Positions 1-10,368 of a stretch of DNA of 64,000 nt are shown in pieces. The notes below the pieces were generated by a model. The model saw only the letters and a program-made list of their open reading frames with translations, was not told the origin of the DNA and did not search any database. The first letter of the stretch is position 1. Each line of letters starts with the position of its first letter. The stretch spans positions 41,157,931 through 41,221,930 of the forward strand of contig NC_132909.1 of NCBI RefSeq assembly GCF_047675955.1, given 5' to 3'. The stretch comes from Chlorocebus sabaeus (Eukaryota > Chordata > Mammalia > Primates > Cercopithecidae). Made by a program: the position numbers and the translations under genes.

Positions 1-96
1 AAAATAATGAATTATCTATGACAAACCCACAGCCAACATACTGAATGGACACAAGCTGGAAGCATTTCTCTTTAAAAAATGGCCCGAGACAAGACT

Positions 97-496
97 GGAT
101 TAAGAAAATGTGGCACATATACACCATGGAATACTATGCAGCCGTAAAAAAGGATGAGTTTGTGTCCTTTGTAGGGACATGGATGCAGCTGGAAACCATC
201 ATTCTCAGCAAACTATCACAAGAACAGAAAACCAAACACCGCATGTTCTCACTCATAGGTGGGAACTGAACAATGAGATCACTTGGACTCGGGAAGGGGA
301 ACATCATACACTGGGGCCTATCATGGGGAGGGGGGAGCAGGGAGGGATTGCATTGGGAGTTATACCTGATGTAAATGACGAGTTGATGGGTGCAGCACGC
401 CAACATGGCACAAGTATACATATGTAACAAACCTGCACGTTATCCACATGTACCCTAGAACTTAAAGTATAATAATTAAAAAAAAAAAAAAAAAAA
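97..496 (+). mobile_element. Younger 5'-truncated L1 (L1PA-like 3' end) nested in the older L1
   Basis: Begins in the ORF2 C-terminus (IYTMEYYAAVKKDEF, ending MFSLIGGN), then the G-rich 3'UTR stretch at 325-350, then a poly(A) at 478-496. The older L1 resumes directly after the tail, at the point where it broke off at 96. Confidence 0.85.
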
Positions 497-1410
497 GGAA
501 TGTCTTGTCTCACCACTCCTATTCAGCATAGAATTGGAAGTCCTAGCCACAGCAATCAGGTGAGAAAAAAAAAAAGGCATCCAAATGGGAGGAGAGGTTG
601 TCAAGCAATCTTTGTTTGCAGACAATATGATTCTGTATCTAGAAAAGACTATAGTTGTGACAGAAAAGCTCTTTAAACTGACAAACAACTGCAGAAAAGT
701 TTCAGGATACAAAATAAATGTACAAAAATCAGTAGCATCCATGTACATCAACAATATCCAAGCTAAAAGCCAAATCAAAAACAAAATCTCATTCACAACT
801 GCCACAGAAAAATAATTATCTAGAAATACAGCTAACCAGAGAGATGAAAGATCTCTATGACAAAAATAAAAAAATAAAACAAAACAAATTGTTTAAATAA
901 GTCAGAGATGAAAAACAAATGGAAAATCATTTTATGCTCACGGATAGAAAAGATCAATATCATTAAAATGGGCATACTGCCCAAAGAAATCTACAGATCT
1001 AATACTATTCCTATCAAACTACCAAAAATATTCTTAACAGAACCAAAATAATCCATTTTAAAATTCATATGGAACAAAAAAAAGAGCCCAAATAGCCAAG
1101 GCAATCCTACACAAAAGGAACAGAGCTGGAGGCCTTACATTACCAAACATTAAACCACAGGGCTACAGTAAAAAAAGCAGTATGGTACTGGTACAAAAAC
1201 AGGCTCAGAGACCAAAACAACAGATTAAAGAGCCCCAAAATTATTCTGTACACCTACAACCATCTGATCTTTGACAAAGCTGACAAGAGGAATTTGAGAA
1301 AAATTCCTTATTTAATAAATTTTGCTGGAATAACTAGCTAGCACTATGTAGAAGATTGAAACTAGACCCCTCTCTTACACCATATATAAAAATCAACTCA
1401 AGATTGATTA

Positions 1411-1728
1411 GGCCAGGCACCGTGGCTCACGCCTATAATCTCAGCACTTTGGGAAGCCAAGGCGGGCAGATCGGCTGAGGTCAGGAGTTCGAGACCAGCC
1501 TGGCCAATATGGTGAAACTCCATCTCTACTAAAAATACAAAAATTAGCCGGGCGTGGTGGTGGGCACCTATAATCCCAGCTACTCAGGAGGCTGAGGCAG
1601 GAGAATTGCTTGAACCTGGGAGGTGGAGATTGCAGGGAGGTGGAGGTTGCAGAGAGCCGAGATCGTGCCACCACACTGCAGTCTGGCAACAGAGCAAGAC
1701 TCCATCTCGGCAAAAAACAAAAAGAAAA
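1411..1728 (+). mobile_element. Alu
   Basis: Full-length Alu with an internal duplication of the 'gggaggtggag.ttgca' segment at about 1618-1650. Confidence 0.95.
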
Positions 1729-2180
1729 GGTAAGCAAAAGACATCAACAGATACTTTTCAAAAAAAGACATACATGTGGTTAACAAGCACATAAAAAAGT
1801 GCTCATCACTAATCATTAGAGAAATGCAAACAAAAACCACAATGAGGCATCATCTCATACAAATCTGAATGGCTATTATTCAAAACTCAAAAAAAATCAC
1901 AGATGCTGGTAAGGTTGCAAAGGGAATGTTTATACACTGCTAGTGGGAGTGAGAATTAGTTCAACCATCGTGAAAAGCAATGTAGTGATGTCTCATAAAA
2001 GTAAAAACAAATTACCATTTGACCCAGCAACCTCATAATTGGGTATATACCCAAAGAAATATAAATTATTCCATCATAACACATGCACATGCATGTTCAT
2101 TGCAGCACTATTCACAAGAGCAAAGACATGAAATCAACCTAAATGCCTGTCCATGGTAGACTGGATAAAGAAAATATGGT

Positions 2181-2481
2181 ATGGGCAGGTATGGTGGCTC
2201 ATGCCTCTAATCCAACACTTCGGGAAGTCAAAGCAGGTAGACTGCCAGAGCTCAGGAGTTTGAGAGCAGCCTGAGCAACATGGCAAAACCTCACGTCTAC
2301 AAAAAATAGAAAAAGAAAAAATTAGTGGGTGTGGTGGCATGTGACTGAAGTCCCAGATACCTAGGGGGCTGAGGTAGGAGGACTGCTTGAGCTCAGGAGA
2401 TTGAGGTTTCATTGAGCCTAGATCACACCACTCCACTTCAGCCTGGGTGAAAGAGTAAGACCCTTTCTTCAAATATAAATA
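2181..2481 (+). mobile_element. Alu, diverged
   Basis: Full-length but strongly mutated Alu ending in an A-rich tail. Confidence 0.9.
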
Positions 2482-2542
2482 AAATAAAAGATTCAATAAA
2501 AACAAAATATGGTACACAAGCATCATGGAATACTGTGTGGCC

Positions 2543-2578
2543 GAAGGAAGGAAGGAAGGAAGGAAGGAAGGAAGGAAG
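2543..2578. repeat. (GGAA)n microsatellite
   Basis: About eight consecutive ggaa units inside the old L1. Confidence 0.95.
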
Positions 2579-2648
2579 AAAATCATATCCTTTGTAGCAA
2601 CATGAATGGAGCTAGAGACCAGTATTCTTAGAAAACTAATGTAGAGAC

Positions 2649-2915
2649 AGTAATCCCAGCACTTTGGGAGGCCGAGGTGGGTGGATCACCTCAGGTCAGG
2701 AATTCGAGACCAGCCTGGCCAATATGGTGAAACCCCGTCTCTACAAAAATATAAAAATTAGCTGGTTGTGGTGGCAGTCGCATGTAATCCTAGCTACTTG
2801 GGAGGCTGAGGCAGGAGAATCGCTTGAAACCAGGGAGGTGGAGGTTGCAGTGAGCCGAGATTGTGCCACTGCACTCTAGCCTGGGAGACAGAGCAAGACT
2901 CTGTCTCAAAAAACA
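2649..2915 (+). mobile_element. Alu, 5'-truncated
   Basis: Starts at 'gtaatcccagcac' and runs to an A-rich tail. Confidence 0.93.
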
Positions 2916-3172
2916 ATAATAATAAATTCATGTTACCATTTATAAGAGCTAAATAATAAGAATGCATAGACACAAAGAGAACAATAAATACTGAGGTCTA
3001 GTTCATGGTGGATGATGGGAGGACAAAAAATCAGAAAAAAATACCTGTTTGGTGCAATTTTTAGTATCTCAGTGACAATATAATCTGCACACCAAACCCC
3101 CATGACACAATTTTAGCTATATAACAAACCTACATGTGTACTCAGGAACAAAAAATAAAAGTTAGAAGGAAA

Positions 3173-4255
3173 AAAAATCCATGAGTTTGAGAGAGTGCAA
3201 CGTAGGAGGTAGGACTGGTTTGTACTACAGCTCGCGGCCCAGTTGTGACTCTACTCTAATTTATTTCTGCATTCATGCAGGCAGATGAGATTATGGACAG
3301 GTGGTCCAGAACCCTAGGCTGGTGGAGAAAACAGGTTGCTGCTGCAGATTCAGTGTCTGGGGGTGAGGATATGCCATGAGACTTGTAGACATTTGTGGGT
3401 TTTTGGCAAAAAAAATTAGGATCAAAAATGCTGTGGTGAAATTCCTGAGGGTGGTGTCTAGCCCCGGGAGTGGTGTAGACACCTCAATGTCTAGTGGGTG
3501 TGTTTGTGAGTGGGTAGAAATCCTGTGCTGACAGCTGTGGAAGAAGGGAATCTGCTATCAGAGCTTCTTTCCTTTAAGTTTTCAGTCCTCTCTCACCCTG
3601 GGAGGAGACCTAGAATCATAAAACAATGGGCACTGTGACAGAAAAGCAGAGCCTCCCAGAGTTTCATTCCAGGCCAGGCCTCTGTGGTATCTTTCTTCTG
3701 GCACCAAATCTGTAGAGTTTGCTGAACACCAAGATTCTCCAGCATCAACTCATTGTCTAAAATTTGCATTCTGACACCACCCATTCAGCACAGACCCTGA
3801 TTCAGGACTCAGTCGCACAGTATTCTCCTTACTGCAGATGTCAGTAACAAACCCAGTGAACCCATCTACGCTCCTGAGCTACTGTTTAAAAATCGGGGAC
3901 TCCCACAACCTCCCTCAAGTTCAATGATTTGATAGAGCCACTAACAGAACAAGCAAAACAACATAGTTATGTTGACCAGTTAATTATAAAAGATACAACT
4001 CAGAAAAAGCAAAATGGAATAAATGTATAGGACAAAAAAAAAAAAAAAAAGGTTGGGAAAGATGAAGCACATAGGTAATCCAGGTAAACAGCTATGATTA
4101 ATAAAATTCTCCATCCTTTGTGTGCTCCAGGAACAGTTTATGGAAAGAAACACTTTTTCCATTATAACTTAGATGGTGCCCTTTTTTTACCAATCACATA
4201 GCCAGATACAGACTCTGCACATTTTCTTCTTTTACTCATATAAAAATCAGCTAAA
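3173..4255. other. Unassigned intergenic sequence, possible LTR remnant at 3840-4030
   Basis: No gene or clear repeat is recognised. The stretch 'gatttgatagagccactaacagaac' to 'aattataaaagata' resembles the middle of some class I LTRs, but I cannot name it. Open frames here are short and unrecognisable. Confidence 0.4.
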
Positions 4256-4545
4256 TTTGCCCAGGCATGGTGGCTTATGCCTGCAATCCCAGCACTTTGG
4301 GAGGCCGAGGTGGGTGGATCACCTGAGGTCAGGAGTTCAAAACCAGCCTGGCCAACATGGTGAAACCCCGTCTCTACAAAAATGCAAAACATTTAGCCAG
4401 AGATGATGGCTGGTGCCTGTAATCCCAGCTATTCAGGAGGCTGAGGCAGAAGAATCACTTGAACGCAGGAATCAGAGGTTGCAGTGAGCCAAGATCATGC
4501 CATTGCACTCCAGCCTGGGCGACAGAGTGAGACTCCATCTCAAAA
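4256..4545 (+). mobile_element. Alu
   Basis: Full-length, diverged. Confidence 0.95.
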
Positions 4546-5236
4546 GATCTAAACTCTAGTTATTTCATCCTCAATTTGCCATTTCCCTCACACCTTCTTT
4601 TTAATCTGTTTGCTCCTCCTTATGAAAGAAAGTCCTTGTCTGCCTAAGCTTTGCAATCCTTAAAGATATTGTTAGTACTGTTAGTACTTCCTCCTGTTGC
4701 AATACTCCTTTGGAATTTCTTTTTTTTAATATAAATCTAACTTTGTTTATATTTCACAAAGTCTAGAAACTATCTCATAACAATAACAACTTCATCTTCA
4801 GCAAGACCGTCTGAGACCCCTTCTATTGTAACCTTAACTGCCTATGGATCCCCAGCTTTCCAGGGCTCTGTAACTTCTCTCAGGATAAAGGCTTCTTTCA
4901 TGGCTGGGACATCTGCAGGGGCGGCTCCCCAGAAAGAATTAACTGGGCCTTTAATAACCTTTTTTTGCAGGCTCAATATTAGCCTTAGCTTAGAGTCACT
5001 GGGCTCAAGTTTTAATTTCTATGACAGAGTTACTCACTTGGTTTTTTTATTTCACTATTTCTCTACCCACTTAGAGAATCCAGGGGGCAGAAATTATTTC
5101 TGTGTTTTTTTTTTTATCAGCATCTGATTGGCTTAACAGCAATGTGTCTCTAAGAAATAGAAGCTGAGTTGGGTGAAGACAATTTTAATGTCTTCGAAAA
5201 AGAAGTACAACAGGAGACTCCTCTCAGCCCTGGGGC
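4546..5236. other. Unassigned sequence, possible retroviral internal debris
   Basis: AT-rich with no convincing coding frame. The purine-rich reverse strand suggests old LTR-element interior, but no motif is decisive. Confidence 0.3.
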
Positions 5237-5252
5237 AGCCACCTTCTTTCTT

Positions 5253-5556
5253 TCCTTTTTTTTTTTTTTTTTGAGACGGAGTCTCGCTCTGTCGCCCAGG
5301 CTGGAGTGCAGTGGCCGGATCTCAGCTCACTGCAAGCTCCGCCTTCCGGGTTTACGCCATTCTCCTGCCTCAGCCTCCCAAGTAGCTGGGACTACAGGCG
5401 CCCGCCACCTCGCTCGGCTAGTTTTTTGTATTTTTTAGTAGAGACGGGGTTTCACCGTGTTAGCGAGGATGGTCTCGATCTCCTGACCTCGCGATCCGCC
5501 CGTCTCGGCCTCCCAAAGTGCTGGGATTACAGGCTTGAGCCACCGCGCCCGGCCGA
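5253..5556 (-). mobile_element. AluY, Old World monkey type
   Basis: Near-consensus young Alu with a 14 bp target duplication 'ccaccttctttctt' (5239-5252 and 5557-5570). Confidence 0.95.
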
Positions 5557-5570
5557 CCACCTTCTTTCTT

Positions 5571-6175
5571 AAGAGGCTATACTCCATAACTCAGGTTGTG
5601 ATATAAGGAAAAAAAAAAAGACCCAGTAGCTGATATTCACTAGACACTCTAACAGATATAGCTGTGGTGCATATCTTGGTTTATCACCAGAAAATACTTA
5701 AGCCCAGGACCAAGAACAAAACTACAGGGTAGGTGAAGACATCTCACCTCATAGTTTCCAAAGGGAAACTTTGACCCAAAAACATTCTGATAAGATCTCT
5801 GTGCCTATACAAGATAAAAGCAAAGAGGAACAATTTTTTTTTTTCACACTACAGCGTCAGGGAATTATACTTTGCTTTCTTCTCATGGAAAGTATTTACA
5901 AAAGAAAACAAATATTTTTAAAGTGCCATCCAATGCGTTGTCAAAAAATGATTAATTAAAACATGGTATAAAAAATGTAAATTGAAGGATGAATAATTGA
6001 TAATGTGAATTAGGGAAAACTGGCATTCAGGAATGTCAGAAAAAACTGAAAATTTAGTATTTTATTATTTACTATTTTTGCAAGCCACAGTTAAGCTGAA
6101 GAAATGATGGGGGGGGCGGTGTTCGGTAAAACTTGAGACTCTGCTTGGGACACGTGTAAAAAATGCAGCGGAAAA
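5571..6175. other. Unique-looking sequence; right part belongs to the inverted duplication
   Basis: 5571-5960 shows nothing recognisable. 5965-6170 is paralogous to about 31110-31270 in reverse. It includes a G run at 6107-6117. Confidence 0.5.
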
Positions 6176-6475
6176 GGCCAGGCGCGGCTCACGCCTGTAA
6201 TCTCAGCACTTTGAGAGGCCAAGGCAGGCGGATCACCTGAGGTTAGGACTTCAAGACCAGTCTAGCCCACATGAAACCTCGTCTCTACTAAAAATACAAT
6301 AATTAGCCAGGCATGGTGGCGGGTTCCTGTAATCCCAGCTACTCCGGAGGATGAGACAGGGGAAAAGCTTGAACCTGGGAGGCGGAGGTTGCAATGAGCA
6401 GAAATCTCACGCCTGCACTCCAGCCTAGGCGACAGAGTGAAACTCTTTCTCAAAAAAAAAAAAAAAAAAAAAAAG
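6176..6475 (+). mobile_element. Alu
   Basis: Full-length with a 24 bp A tail. Absent from the paralogous site in the right copy. Confidence 0.95.
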
Positions 6476-6600
6476 GGAAAAAAAATCAGCGGAAAATTAG
6501 TCTCCTGTGGCTTGTGAAAATAATTAAGTGGCAGGCAACAAGACTGAGGTGGCTCTAGTCCCTGGATTTCTACTTTAAAGAAATTTAACTCAAATACATG

Positions 6601-6899
6601 TTTTGTTTTGTTTTTTGAGATGGAGTTTCGCTCTTGTTGCCCAGGCTGGAGTGCAATGGCGCAATCTCGGCTCACTGCACCATCCACCTCCTGGGTTCAA
6701 GCGATTCTCCTGCCTCAGCCTTCCGAGTAGCTGGGATTACAGGCATGCACTACCATGCCCGACTAATTTTGTATTTTTAGTAGAGACGGGTTTTCTCCAT
6801 GTTGGTAAGGCTGGTCTCCAACTCCCGACCTCAGGTGATCCGCCTGCCTGGGCTTCCCAAAGCGCTGGGATTACAGGAGAGAGCCACTGCGCCTGGCCT
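6601..6899 (-). mobile_element. Alu
   Basis: Full-length antisense Alu. Confidence 0.95.
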
Positions 6900-6908
6900 C
6901 AAATGCGT

Positions 6909-7240
6909 GTTTTTTTTTTGTTTTTTTTTTTTGTTTTTTTTTTTTTTTGTTTTTTTTTTTTGAGACGGAGTCTGGCTCTGCCGCCCAGGCTGGAGTGCAG
7001 TGGCCAGATCTCAGCTCACTGCAAGCTCCGCCTCCCGGGTTCACGCCATTCTCCTGCCTCAGCCTTCCGAGTAGCTGGGACTACAGGCGCCCGCCACCTC
7101 GCCCGGCTAGTTTTTTGTATTTTTTAGTAGAGACGAGGTTTCACCGGGTTAGCCAGGATGGTCTCGATCTCCTGACCTTGTGATCCGCCCGTCTCGGCCT
7201 CCCAAAGTGCTGGGATTACAGGCTTGAGCCACCGCGCCCG
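6909..7240 (-). mobile_element. AluY, Old World monkey type, with long T tract
   Basis: A 50 bp T-rich tail is followed by a near-consensus body with the 'gcccggctagttttttg' variant. Confidence 0.95.
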
Positions 7241-7481
7241 CGTGTTTTTATAAATTACTAAATTGGGGGAAACAAAACTGAGGCTTAGCCAATTATAAAC
7301 TACCAATTAACCTCTGGTTACATAACAAGGAAATGTCCACCTTGATCGCACAAATTACGAAACTATGCAACTGTACCTAACCAATTATTGAATTTGATTT
7401 TCTTTATCGCACCTTATAAAAGTTTTTTCTTCAAGTCCCTGCTATGGACGACAAATGACAAACATAGCTGGGTACTCTACA

Positions 7482-7782
7482 ATTTTTTTTTTTTTTTTTT
7501 TTTTTGAGACGGAGTCTCGCTCTGTCGCCAGGCTGGAGTGCAGTGGTAGCATCTCGGCTCACTGCAACCTCTGACTTCCTGGTTCAAGCGATTCTCCTGC
7601 CTCAGCCTCCTGAGTAGCTGGGATTAAAGGCATGTGACACCACGCCCGGCTAATTTTTGTGTTTGTAGTAGAGACGGGGTTTCACCATATTGGCCAGAAT
7701 GGTCTCGATCTCCTGACATCGTGATCCACCCGCCTCGGCCTCCCAAAGTGCTGGGATTACAAGCGTGAGCCACCACACCCGG
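7482..7782 (-). mobile_element. Alu
   Basis: Full-length, in intron 1 of the minus-strand KZNF. Confidence 0.95.
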
Positions 7783-7931
7783 ATTTGTGAATCACTCTTT
7801 AATTAAATTCTTTAATGTTTTGCGGTGACTTCTGTACATTTTTAATAAGAGAAAAGAGAGACTCAGAACCCCACAGACCAAAGCTCTTCCCATTCACGAA
7901 CCCCGCACCCCGGGTCAGGATTCTCCCCTGT

Positions 7932-8075
7932 CTACCCTCCCGTGGTCCCCGCACAATCTGGGGAGACGCGGCGCTGCTGATGCTGAGCTGCGGAGAGACG
8001 GCTCCAGGCCAGGGCAGTCACTGTGCAGGGAAGAGACAGGACGCCCGGGGTCCCGGCTGTCAGGGCAGCCGCCAT
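7932..8075 (-). other. Small ORF (47 codons) paralogous to that at 30175-30324
   Basis: It opens at the YY1-site ATG and closes at TAG (7934-7932). It shares the N-terminal MA..TAG..GVLSL pattern and the C-terminal PDCAG with the copy near the plus-strand gene. Coding status is unknown. Confidence 0.3.
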
Positions 8076-8078
8076 CTT
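8069..8078 (-). promoter_or_regulatory. YY1-like site in intron 1 of the minus KZNF
   Basis: Minus strand reads AAGATGGCGGC, about 160 bp inside intron 1, as in the plus-strand paralogue. Confidence 0.55.
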
Positions 8079-8234
8079 ATGGCTGAGGGGGACTGAGGCC
8101 GAGCTAGCCAAGGAAAACTCGGGCGCAGATTGTGGAGCTGACTGCGAAGAGGCCCGAGTCCCGCCACAGCCACTTCCCACCGGTTCCCACTAGCCCCTTC
8201 CCCTCTCCCGGGATGTCGGACCCGGCACTCTCAC

Positions 8235-8385
8235 CATTTCTAGGCTTCCAGGGGGACCTGGCGTCTTAGCTGGGGATCTCCCAACGCCTGCAGGTCACAG
8301 GGCCACAGAGGCTGGGCCTCTACGAGAAGAGGACACAGACCAGGTAAGACGAGACCTGCAGCTGTGACTGAAGCGAGAGACAAAG
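8235..8385 (-). CDS. Exon 1 of a second, minus-strand KZNF gene
   Basis: The reverse complement reads 'gcctagaa ATG gtgagagtg', the ZNF91-type exon 1 end with the ATG at 8237-8235 and donor at 8234. The 5' end near 8385 is estimated from the conserved 'tttggcgggg' start region. At about 151 bp it keeps the full family 5'UTR that is shortened in the plus-strand copy. No KRAB exon is recognisable between here and position 1, so either the gene continues to the left of the window or only the promoter remains. Confidence 0.72.
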
Positions 8386-8560
8386 TCCCCGCCAAACCCG
8401 GAAGCCGCCCTGTCCGCTCCAGCTTCGTGTCTGATTGGACGGTTTCCAGCCCAGCGCCCCTGATTGGGTAACGTTTAAGGCCCCGCCCCTTTAGACCCTG
8501 AGTGACAGGAGATGTGATCTGATGCTAGACTGAATGAAGAGTGACAGCCTAAGATGCAGC
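8386..8560 (-). promoter_or_regulatory. CpG-rich promoter of the minus-strand KZNF
   Basis: Two CCAAT boxes on the minus strand (ATTGG on plus at 8434-8438 and 8463-8467) sit in GC-rich DNA directly upstream of exon 1. Spacing and flanks match the plus-strand promoter at 29831-29864. Confidence 0.7.
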
Positions 8561-8666
8561 CTTTTCAGGCAGGGCTTCCTCCCTGAGATAAGCCAGGCCC
8601 GACCCAGAGGTATTTGAATTTAACCTTGTGTGTAAGGTCATATGCGTTTATACATAATACATTATA

Positions 8667-8830
8667 TGACCGAGCGCGGTGACTCACGCCTGTAGTCCCA
8701 GCTACTCGGGAGGCTGAGACAGGAGAATCGCTTGAACCCGGGAGGCAGAGGTTGCAGTGAGTCGAGATCGCGCCACTGCACTCCAGCCTGGGCGTCAGAG
8801 TGAGACTGTCTCAAAAAAATAAAGAAAAAA
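8667..8830 (+). mobile_element. Alu with internal deletion
   Basis: The first 25 bp are joined directly to the 'tgtagtcccagctactcggg' region; about 110 bp are missing. Confidence 0.9.
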
Positions 8831-8959
8831 ATATGCTATATGGTTATTCACGAAAAAAAAATAATAATAACAATTATTTTAAAATTTCAGCTTTCCTGAC
8901 CTTCCTGGCTTCTGGTTTTTTGATCAGGCAGCCTGAGATTTTAAGAAGGAGATAATCAT

Positions 8960-9248
8960 GGCCGGGTGCAGTGGCTGACACTTGTAATCCCAGCACTTTG
9001 GGAGGCCGAGGCCGGCAGATCACCTGAGATCAGGAGTTCGAGACCAGCCTGACCAATATGATGTACCTCTGCCTCTACTAAAAATACAAAAATCAGCCCG
9101 GTGTGGTGGCAGGTGCCTGTGATCCCAGCTACTTGGGAGACTGAGATAGGTGAACCCAGGAGGCGCAAGTTGCATTCAGCCGAGATCCTTTGAACTCCAG
9201 CCCAGGCAATAAGAGCAAAACTAAACTCCGTCAAAAAAAAAAAAAAAG
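8960..9248 (+). mobile_element. Alu
   Basis: Full-length, diverged. Confidence 0.95.
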
Positions 9249-9449
9249 AGGCAATCTTCTAAAATAGAATGTGAGCCAAATGTGAATTTTAAATTTTCTA
9301 GTAGCCAAACTTTAAAAAGAAGAAACAGGTCAAACTGACTGTAACCCAATATATCCAAAATATTACTATATAAGCAATGTGCAATTATTAATATAGCATG
9401 TATATAGTTGGAACTATATCATTGGAACCAAGTCTGGAATTTTTGGGGG

Positions 9450-9736
9450 GGGAATTTTTTTTGAGATGGAGTTTCGCTTTTGTTGCCCAGGCTGGCGTGC
9501 AATGGCACGAACTTGGTTCTCCGCCTCGTGGATTCAAGCAATTCTCCTGCCTCAGCCTCCTGAGTAGCTGGGATTACAGGCATCTGCCACCATGCCCAGC
9601 TAATTTTTGTATTTTTAGTAGAAATGGGGTTTCTCCGTGTTGGTCAGACTGGTCTGGAACTCCCTACCTCAGTTGATCCACCCGCTTCGGCCTCCCAAAG
9701 TGCTGGGATTACAGGCGTGAGCCACCGCACATGGGC
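9450..9736 (-). mobile_element. Alu
   Basis: Antisense, about 10 bp missing in the left arm. Confidence 0.95.
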
Positions 9737-10150
9737 TACTAAGTCTGTTTTTTGCCTTTCCAGCACATCACAGTGTAGACCGAGTCACATTCCAGGCACT
9801 CAGGAGCCACACATGAAGTGCGCCTCTGATGTTATGCAGGTGAAGGGCCTGAACAAATTTATTCTGCCAGTGTGAAGGAAGGACCTCTTCCTAACAACAT
9901 CTCTCTTCAGTTTCGAGGATGGAAAAGATAGTGGCCGTAGAAAGAGCAGAGGGCAGCAGGAATAAATTAACCACAAGTAGCCCACCTTCCTTCCAGAGAT
10001 CAGAAAGGGAACAAAGGATGATAGGTCTGGAGGAGAAGAAAACTCTAAGTCTTCGTATCTGTACATACTCTTGACTGGCAATGTTTATATATAGAGAAAA
10101 TAGATTAAAAGCAAACACATTTTGCTATTTGGCCTTGAACGTAATCATTA
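9737..10150. other. Unassigned sequence between Alus
   Basis: No gene, repeat or conserved frame recognised. Confidence 0.4.
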
Positions 10151-10151
10151 G

Positions 10152-10368
10152 GCCTCCTGGATTCACGTGATTCACGTGCCTCAGCCTCCGGAATAGCTGG
10201 GATTACAGTCGTGTACCACCATACTCAGCTAAATTTTTTGTATTTTTAGTAGAGATGGGGTTTTGCCCTGTAAGCCAGGCTGGTCTTGAGCTCCTGGCCT
10301 CAAGTGATCCGCCCACCTCAGCCTCCCAAAGTGCTGGAATTACAGGCATAAGCCACTGTGCCTGGCTA
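10152..10368 (-). mobile_element. Alu, truncated
   Basis: Antisense fragment that lacks the poly(T) end, abutting the start of the satellite array. Confidence 0.9.

Larger units (their letters stand above)
1..3172 (+). mobile_element. Old primate L1 (ORF2 part and 3' end), fragmented
   Basis: ORF2 reverse-transcriptase-region sequence at 1-96 continues at 497-1410, then 1728-2180, 2482-2647 and the 3' end at 2916-3172. Interruptions are a younger L1 (97-496) and three Alus. A (GGAA)n expansion sits at 2543-2578. No intact ORF2. Confidence 0.85.
5965..8665 (-). repeat. Left copy of an inverted segmental duplication (KZNF 5' region)
   Basis: Non-Alu sequence here, read on the minus strand, aligns by eye with 29600-31270 on the plus strand: the promoter, exon 1, intron-1 start and the AT-rich blocks around 7250-7460, 6480-6600 and 5990-6150. 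Each copy has gained its own Alus afterwards. Confidence 0.8.

Noticed and set aside
1441..1737. Reverse frame of 98 codons
   Set aside because: Alu-derived.
3173..5236. Search for the KRAB exons of the minus-strand gene
   Set aside because: No reverse-complement match to KRAB A or B core motifs was found by eye between 1 and 8234.
6603..7127. 174-codon open frame, longest outside the KZNF and ERV
   Set aside because: It is two antisense Alus read through a T-rich linker; the protein is the usual Alu translation (FSCLSLPSSWDYR type).
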